Below are positions 59,404 through 64,000 of a stretch of DNA of 64,000 bases, in pieces. The DNA is from Alnus glutinosa. Its lineage: Eukaryota > Streptophyta > Magnoliopsida > Fagales > Betulaceae. The position numbers and the translations under genes are program-made. The notes beneath the pieces were generated by a model, which ran no database searches, was not told the DNA's origin, and was given only the letters and a program-made list of their open reading frames with translations. Location of the stretch: positions 27,537,616 through 27,601,615 of the forward strand of contig NC_084894.1 of the NCBI RefSeq assembly GCF_958979055.1, written 5' to 3'. The first letter of the stretch is position 1. Each line of letters starts with the position of its first letter.

Positions 59404-62400
59404 TCAATTATGTCTATCCAGAAACTTCTCTATCACGACTGAAAATGCTGCAAAACCAGCACAACCAGCACACGCTGCTTTTGGACCACCTAAGAACCAC
59501 ACAACGGAAGAAGATGGGTAAGATATTACATGGGAAGTAAAAGGCAGAACCAGAAAGAATATATAGTAAAAGAACTGCTAAAGTGCATTGCATATAGGCA
59601 TGATAGAGGATCTACTGAAGAATCCAACCTCAAGAAACCCGCTCCTTCGAGAGATCCCTGTTATTACCCTTGCCCCCAGTTATTGGGCAGGGGGCTGTCA
59701 GAAGGGGGACCTCCTGCCCAAGCAAGGCCCCCTCCTCTCACAACCTCTTACATTTTTTCCTGCCCCCTCCTCCTCTTTGGGCAGGAGATTGTAGGGATCC
59801 AAATCTGAATGAAGGACTCCATATGCGTTTGTCTCCAGAAATAGTAACCAAAAAAGCATTTACCTATGATGACTAATACTGTAAATGAGTAAAAGGAGAC
59901 ATAAGCCGCATAAGGTCAGCCAACAGTGACTAATTAATGAATTTGTTGGTTCCAAATGAATCCATTTCCAGCTTTTATAAGAACGTTCATGTATTCAAAG
60001 GCAAGCATGTAGCTTCCAGAGTTTGATGCGAAAACTTAAAAGATAAGCCCAAACTAAGCAGTTCTCTAATGTTTCAGGAAGGGTTACACAATCGGGACCA
60101 GAAGTAGGCATCTCCGGCCAGGTATTTGTTAAAGTATGTTATGGCATGCATGTCATGTAAACGTATCTGCAAAGCTACTAAACTATAGTTAAAGCTGTAT
60201 ATCTTTTTTTTGATAAGCCCATACATCTGTATATCTCAACTCAGGCAAGATTGTGAAACTCAGGCAAAACAAAGATAAGTTTTCAGTCCATCACTATCTA
60301 GAAAATGGGGAAAACTATTTACAATTAGTTTTCTTTTCACATTATGTCCAATTTCATCACATTTACTACCCTCGTCATTAAATTCATCACATGCACAATC
60401 ACCTCTGTTGTTGTACACATACATCACCCAATCAGTTGTTTTCCAAAACAGTTCCAGAAAGCTCTATTCTAATGCCATTTTGTGCTCTCTTTTTTTTAAA
60501 AAAAAAAAAAAAAAGTTGATTCCTCCAAACTCATCTAGAAATCATGAGTATCTTTTATCAATAGATTCTGTTTGAGTTAGTCATCTCCTAATAGTAGCCC
60601 ACCTCTCTAAAAGCCTAGAATCTTCCTAATTATACTGAACATAAGCAAAGAGGAGTCACCTTCCAGAACTTTCTCTTGGACAAACTAAAATATTTATCCA
60701 CCAGCCTTTCAAACTCCTACTTCTGAGTTTGGACCACTCAATAAACCTCAAAAAGAGGGCAGATCAAAATCTCATCTGCTTTGCAATTGAACAACTAATC
60801 AAAATATGTCTTATATTCAACGCAAAGCTTCCCACGCTTGTGTTCAAATAGACTAGTTTCCTTGAAATAAACTATTTAACAATACATCAGATAACCTTAC
60901 AGAACACATTGAGGTTGTTTGGCAAACAATTCTCACTTCCCCTCTATTTTTTTCACTTCTCCCAAAAAAGTCAAATAAAAAACATTCTCTCTTTTTTTCA
61001 CTTTTTATATCACATCAATAATTTTTTATTATTATCCAAATAAAAAAAATCCATTACAAAACAACGAACCTGTTTGGTAATTCATCCAAATAATTTTCAT
61101 TTTCATTTTACTTCTCCCAAAAATATCAAATCAAAAACATTCTTACTTTTTTACACTTTTTACATCACATCAATAATTTTTTATTATTATTCAACCAAAA
61201 AAATCCACTACAAAACAAAACTTTTTTACTTTCCTATACAACATTCTCAAATTTTATATCACATCAATCATTTCTTACTACTATTCAAATAAATATTCCA
61301 ATTCACAATCACTTACCAAACACACTCACTTTTTCATTTCTATAAAATAATTCCAAACTTTTTTATACTTTATATCACATCAATCACTTTTTACTACTAT
61401 TCAAACAAATATTCCACAATTACAACCATTTGCCAAACTTGCCAAACAAGCTCATTGTTTTCATACAAAAATAATGGTACCCAGATATAGCAGCCACCAA
61501 GATTATCTAGATAATGACTTAGGTTGGATGATAAAGACACCATTGGCATGAGAGTCACAAGTGCCAGGATCCTAATGTCCATGCTCTAATAAGACTCCTT
61601 ATGGGCCCAGCCAAGACCCTGGACTAAAGGTCATTGACATCAAAATTGGCAGCTAAGTTTAGTCTTTCCACCAGATGGGTCAGCAAAATGCTAATTAGAG
61701 TGATAGGATCTACGTATGGGGAATGAAATATAGAGATGAAAAAGGGAATTATGATAAATAAATGTTCCACTTAAGGTAGGGAATCACCGTAAACACAAGG
61801 CGTTTGATTAAATATTTTCTTATTCGACATCATAACCTCTTGACTCTATACATAGAAGAACACTCCAACTGGGCATGAACAACCCATCAACCAATAAACA
61901 TTACTACTGATAAATAACTACGATAAACGTAGGCAATAACACTCCTACTAACTTAACAACTCTTAAGATAAACCAGCTGGAAAGATAAAGATAATAAGAT
62001 AAACCAACTGGAAAGAGAAAGATTATATTTCATCACTAATGAGATGGAGATCAGCTTGAACTAATCCAAGTACTAGGATTGGAGGAGAACTCCTATCAAT
62101 TCCGCCCCCTTGACACGACACTTGTCCTCAAGGTCGAACCCAATAATTTTGCAACTTTGCTTTTCTTCTATAGACTTCTTCAAGAACACATTCTGAGAAG
62201 GACGGTACCATGAATCTCAATGGCAAAGGGGGCTGCTCTAGAGGTTTGGGAGGCGGCCTTCGATGGCGGAATTCCACACATGGTAGTGCTCTCCGGTGGA
62301 GCGGCCGGATTTGTGCAGATTTGGCCAACGGTGGTTCTGTGGGGGGTTTTGCTATTGATTTTGGTGCTAGTGGGTGGACTGGGTGTTGTGTGTACTGGTT

Positions 62401-64000
62401 TGTGTCCTGGGTCACAGTTTGGCCATCCGTCTGATACACCTTCTGTATCCACTACCATTTGTTGGTAAGCAAAAAATTGCACAACCCAATCCAGCCACTC
62501 AATGGTTTCATCGCCAGAGAAACAAGGAAAAACCATTTTCATTGGCCAATGGAAATTGGGTTGCTCCTCCCAATTGTCACGATAATGGTTGTGACAATAG
62601 AAAGAGCCTCGATCCTTGGTTTCGGTGGTAGGCTGTAGTGCAGGTTTGCGGTTGGGTTTGAAGTTTCGCCATTGATTTTTTAAGAAGTCTCCATAAACTC
62701 GTGCACAGAACGGTTCCAGCCCCTTTGATGGAGGTGTCGTGGTCTTGCATGGATGTGACGAGCTGTTGTTGGGATGTCACGAGCTTTTGGACACTGTCCT
62801 TAAGCTCTTGCATATCTGCTTCCAATTTTTGCATCCGCTCTTCGTCTGTAGCCATGGCGGCAAATCTGGTTTACTGATAATGGAATTTTTCAATGGTGGT
62901 GGTTGCAATGGCTCTGGTACCAATTGATAGGATTTACGTATGGTGGATGAAATATAGAGATGGAAAAGAGAATTATGACAGATAAATGTTTCACTTAAGG
63001 TAGGAATCACCGTAAACACAAAGTGTTTGATTAAATCCTTTCTTATTCGACATCATAACCTCTTGACTCTATAAATAGAAGAACACTCCTTCTGAGCATG
63101 AACAACCCATCGACCGATAAACATGACTACTATTGATAAATAATTACGATAAACATAAGCAATAACCCTTCTATTAACTTAACAACTCTTAAGATAAACT
63201 AACTAGAAAGATAAAGATAATATCTCATCACTAATGAGATGGAGATCAGCTTGAACTAATCCAAGTACTAGGATTGGAGGAGGACTCCTATCATAGAGCA
63301 ACCCACCACTATTTTGCTTAAGCCACTCAACAAGCTTCCGTCAAAGCAAAAGATTTGATCCAACAGAAATCCTGCATATTGAATGACTCCTTGTCTATCT
63401 TGAGAAATGCAAAAATCATATAACCAGCTGAATCCATGACCATTGTAATTCAATCCACATATGCTATAAACTTAAAGTTGAAGCTATGAAGCAAATAAAA
63501 TGATATGGTGGTAATCTGAAACACAAAAGGCCTTTGACTTTAATAACTTCAACCCAAGTATAGGACTCGAAGGTGATATCTGCAATATACTCTTCTCTAA
63601 GTGCAAGTCACCAGTTGTTATGCACTCGAACATGGAAAGAATGCTCAGGTGATGGAGAAAGGGGTTACCTTTTGCTGATATTGCACCTCCAGTTACACAC
63701 CCAGCGACAACTGTATTTGTCATATCATGTTTTGCCCGTGCCTGAAAACCAATAATCAAGAACCATTTTTCATTCAAAGACATTAAACCGATCATATCTT
63801 TTTATATTTAGATTTGCAACAATACCTTCTCAACAACACATTCAGCTGCTGAAAAAACCAAGCCCATGACTGCAAATGCTTTGCAGGAACTCCAGCTCCT
63901 CCGCCCCATCTGCTTTGCTTGATAAATGAACTGCTGCTTACCAGTCATTTCCTCTTGCATCAAAGGGTTGTCCAATGCCCCTAGAAACAAACCCATGAAC
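59404..64000 (-). CDS. TIM22: TIM22, mitochondrial inner-membrane import subunit (3' part, 3 exons visible)
   Basis: Tim17/Tim22/Tim23 family. It forms the twin-pore translocase that inserts carrier proteins into the mitochondrial inner membrane. Visible exons: 64000-63826 (runs off the window), 63741-63669, 59489-59404, ending TGA; 110 residues in all. The first visible stretch FMGLFLGALDNP is in the N-terminal membrane segment. The PRAT signature is complete: GLVF, ten residues, R, AKH, D, six residues, AG, three residues, G, split by the intron after VVEK. The last exon gives GGPKAACAGCAGFAAFSVV and ends FLDRHN. Junctions are phase 0 and phase 1. The last intron (59490-63668) is 4.18 kb, unusually large next to the 84-base intron before it, and hosts a whole LTR element. 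Confidence 0.93.
59640..60916. other. TIM22 intron sequence, GC-rich patch and A tract
   Basis: 59640-59800 is C/G-rich with repeated 'ctgccc', 'gggcagg' and 'ccccctcctc' words on both strands. An A run lies at 60497-60515. No exon seen. Confidence 0.5.
60917..61460. repeat. degenerate tandem repeat in TIM22 intron
   Basis: About four units of 100-150 bases, each containing 'atcacatcaat.attttttactattattcaa' (longest shared stretch) preceded by a T-rich 'acttctcccaaaaa' word and followed by 'cttaccaaaca' or 'gccaaactt'. The extreme left of the window (1-60) carries the same terminal words. Confidence 0.65.
61701..62098 (-). repeat. 3' LTR of the intronic element
   Basis: 398 bp, TG..CA bounded; longer than the other LTR mainly through a repeated 'gataaaccaNctggaaaga' segment at about 61971-62018. 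Confidence 0.9.
62180..62855 (-). pseudogene. gag remnant of the intronic LTR element
   Basis: Frame 62855-62577 starts MATDEERMQKLEADMQEL, a coiled-coil start seen in plant Gypsy-type gag proteins. After a frame change, 62542-62180 continues with FPCFSGDETIEWLDWVVQFF, matching the gag core opening. No zinc knuckle, protease or polymerase follows before the purine tract. Confidence 0.6.
62925..63293 (-). repeat. 5' LTR of the intronic element
   Basis: 369 bp, TG..CA bounded, matching 61701-62098; contains a TATA-like 'ctataaatagaag' near 63069 on the plus strand. Confidence 0.9.

Larger units (their letters stand above)
61701..63293 (-). mobile_element. complete gag-only LTR retrotransposon in the TIM22 intron
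   Basis: LTRs 61701-62098 (398 bp) and 62925-63293 (369 bp), both beginning TGATAGGA and ending TCCTATCA, share about 90% of bases by eye. Perfect 5-bp target duplication tagag at 61696-61700 and 63294-63298. On the minus strand the right copy is the 5' LTR, followed at about 62921-62909 by a primer site TGGTACCAGAGC (initiator Met-tRNA type). A purine tract AAGGGGGCGG lies just before the 3' LTR. The 826-bp interior holds only gag-like pieces. Size and content suit the TR-GAG/TRIM class, mobilised by a related autonomous element. Confidence 0.92.

Noticed and set aside
61701..63293. The two repeated blocks considered as a simple segmental duplication
   Set aside because: TG..CA ends, 5-bp target duplication, primer site and purine tract identify them as LTRs.
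1..64000. CRISPR arrays, operons, riboswitches or bacterial-type systems
   Set aside because: Nothing of the kind is visible; the window is plant nuclear DNA with split genes.

Overview
The window is nuclear DNA from a flowering plant, almost certainly a eudicot. It is AT-rich, with split genes using GT..AG introns, a plant-specific ALOG gene, one nuclear tRNA gene and abundant plant transposon debris. The protein matches (LSH6-like, GILT, an At2g02400-type cinnamoyl-CoA-reductase-like protein, TIM22) and the LINE tails suggest a woody rosid, but the species cannot be fixed from the sequence. All exon coordinates below were derived by hand from splice signals, reading frame and family conservation.

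Layout. 1-12.0 kb is intergenic DNA holding small TIR elements, MITEs and (AT)n tracts. 12.0-13.5 kb carries a GC-rich island, a G-box, a pyrimidine-rich leader and an intronless ALOG/LSH gene on the + strand. 13.5-26.2 kb is gene-poor, with a possible Pack-type element, MITEs, a CACTA-type element with target duplication, a strong GC-rich hairpin, a 112-bp tandem duplication and a SINE. A tRNA-Ser(CGA) gene lies at 26.25-26.33 kb (minus). At 27.8-30.6 kb is a five-exon GILT-like thiol reductase (minus).

31.5-55.0 kb is a minus-strand tandem array of cinnamoyl-CoA-reductase-like genes. Three copies (A, B, C) are intact six-exon genes. One is reduced to a single open exon 5 with its upper half replaced by a Ty1/copia gag-protease fragment. 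One is reduced to a promoter scrap beside a second copy of that same fragment. LINE, foldback and copia insertions order the duplications: A split first, then a unit of copia fragment + promoter remnant + spacer + gene was duplicated to give B and C. 55.0-58.7 kb is a decayed endogenous pararetrovirus (Caulimoviridae-type reverse transcriptase) broken by stops and a LINE-like insertion.

59.4-64.0 kb is the 3' part of TIM22 (minus, running off the right edge). Its last visible intron is 4.2 kb and contains a complete 1.6-kb gag-only LTR retrotransposon with a perfect 5-bp target duplication.

The genes have no evident shared pathway. They are a developmental regulator, an organellar/secretory thiol reductase, a phenylpropanoid-type reductase cluster and a mitochondrial import component. 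The most notable structure is the retroelement-punctuated reductase array. I found no CRISPR array, operon or clearly novel protein system.
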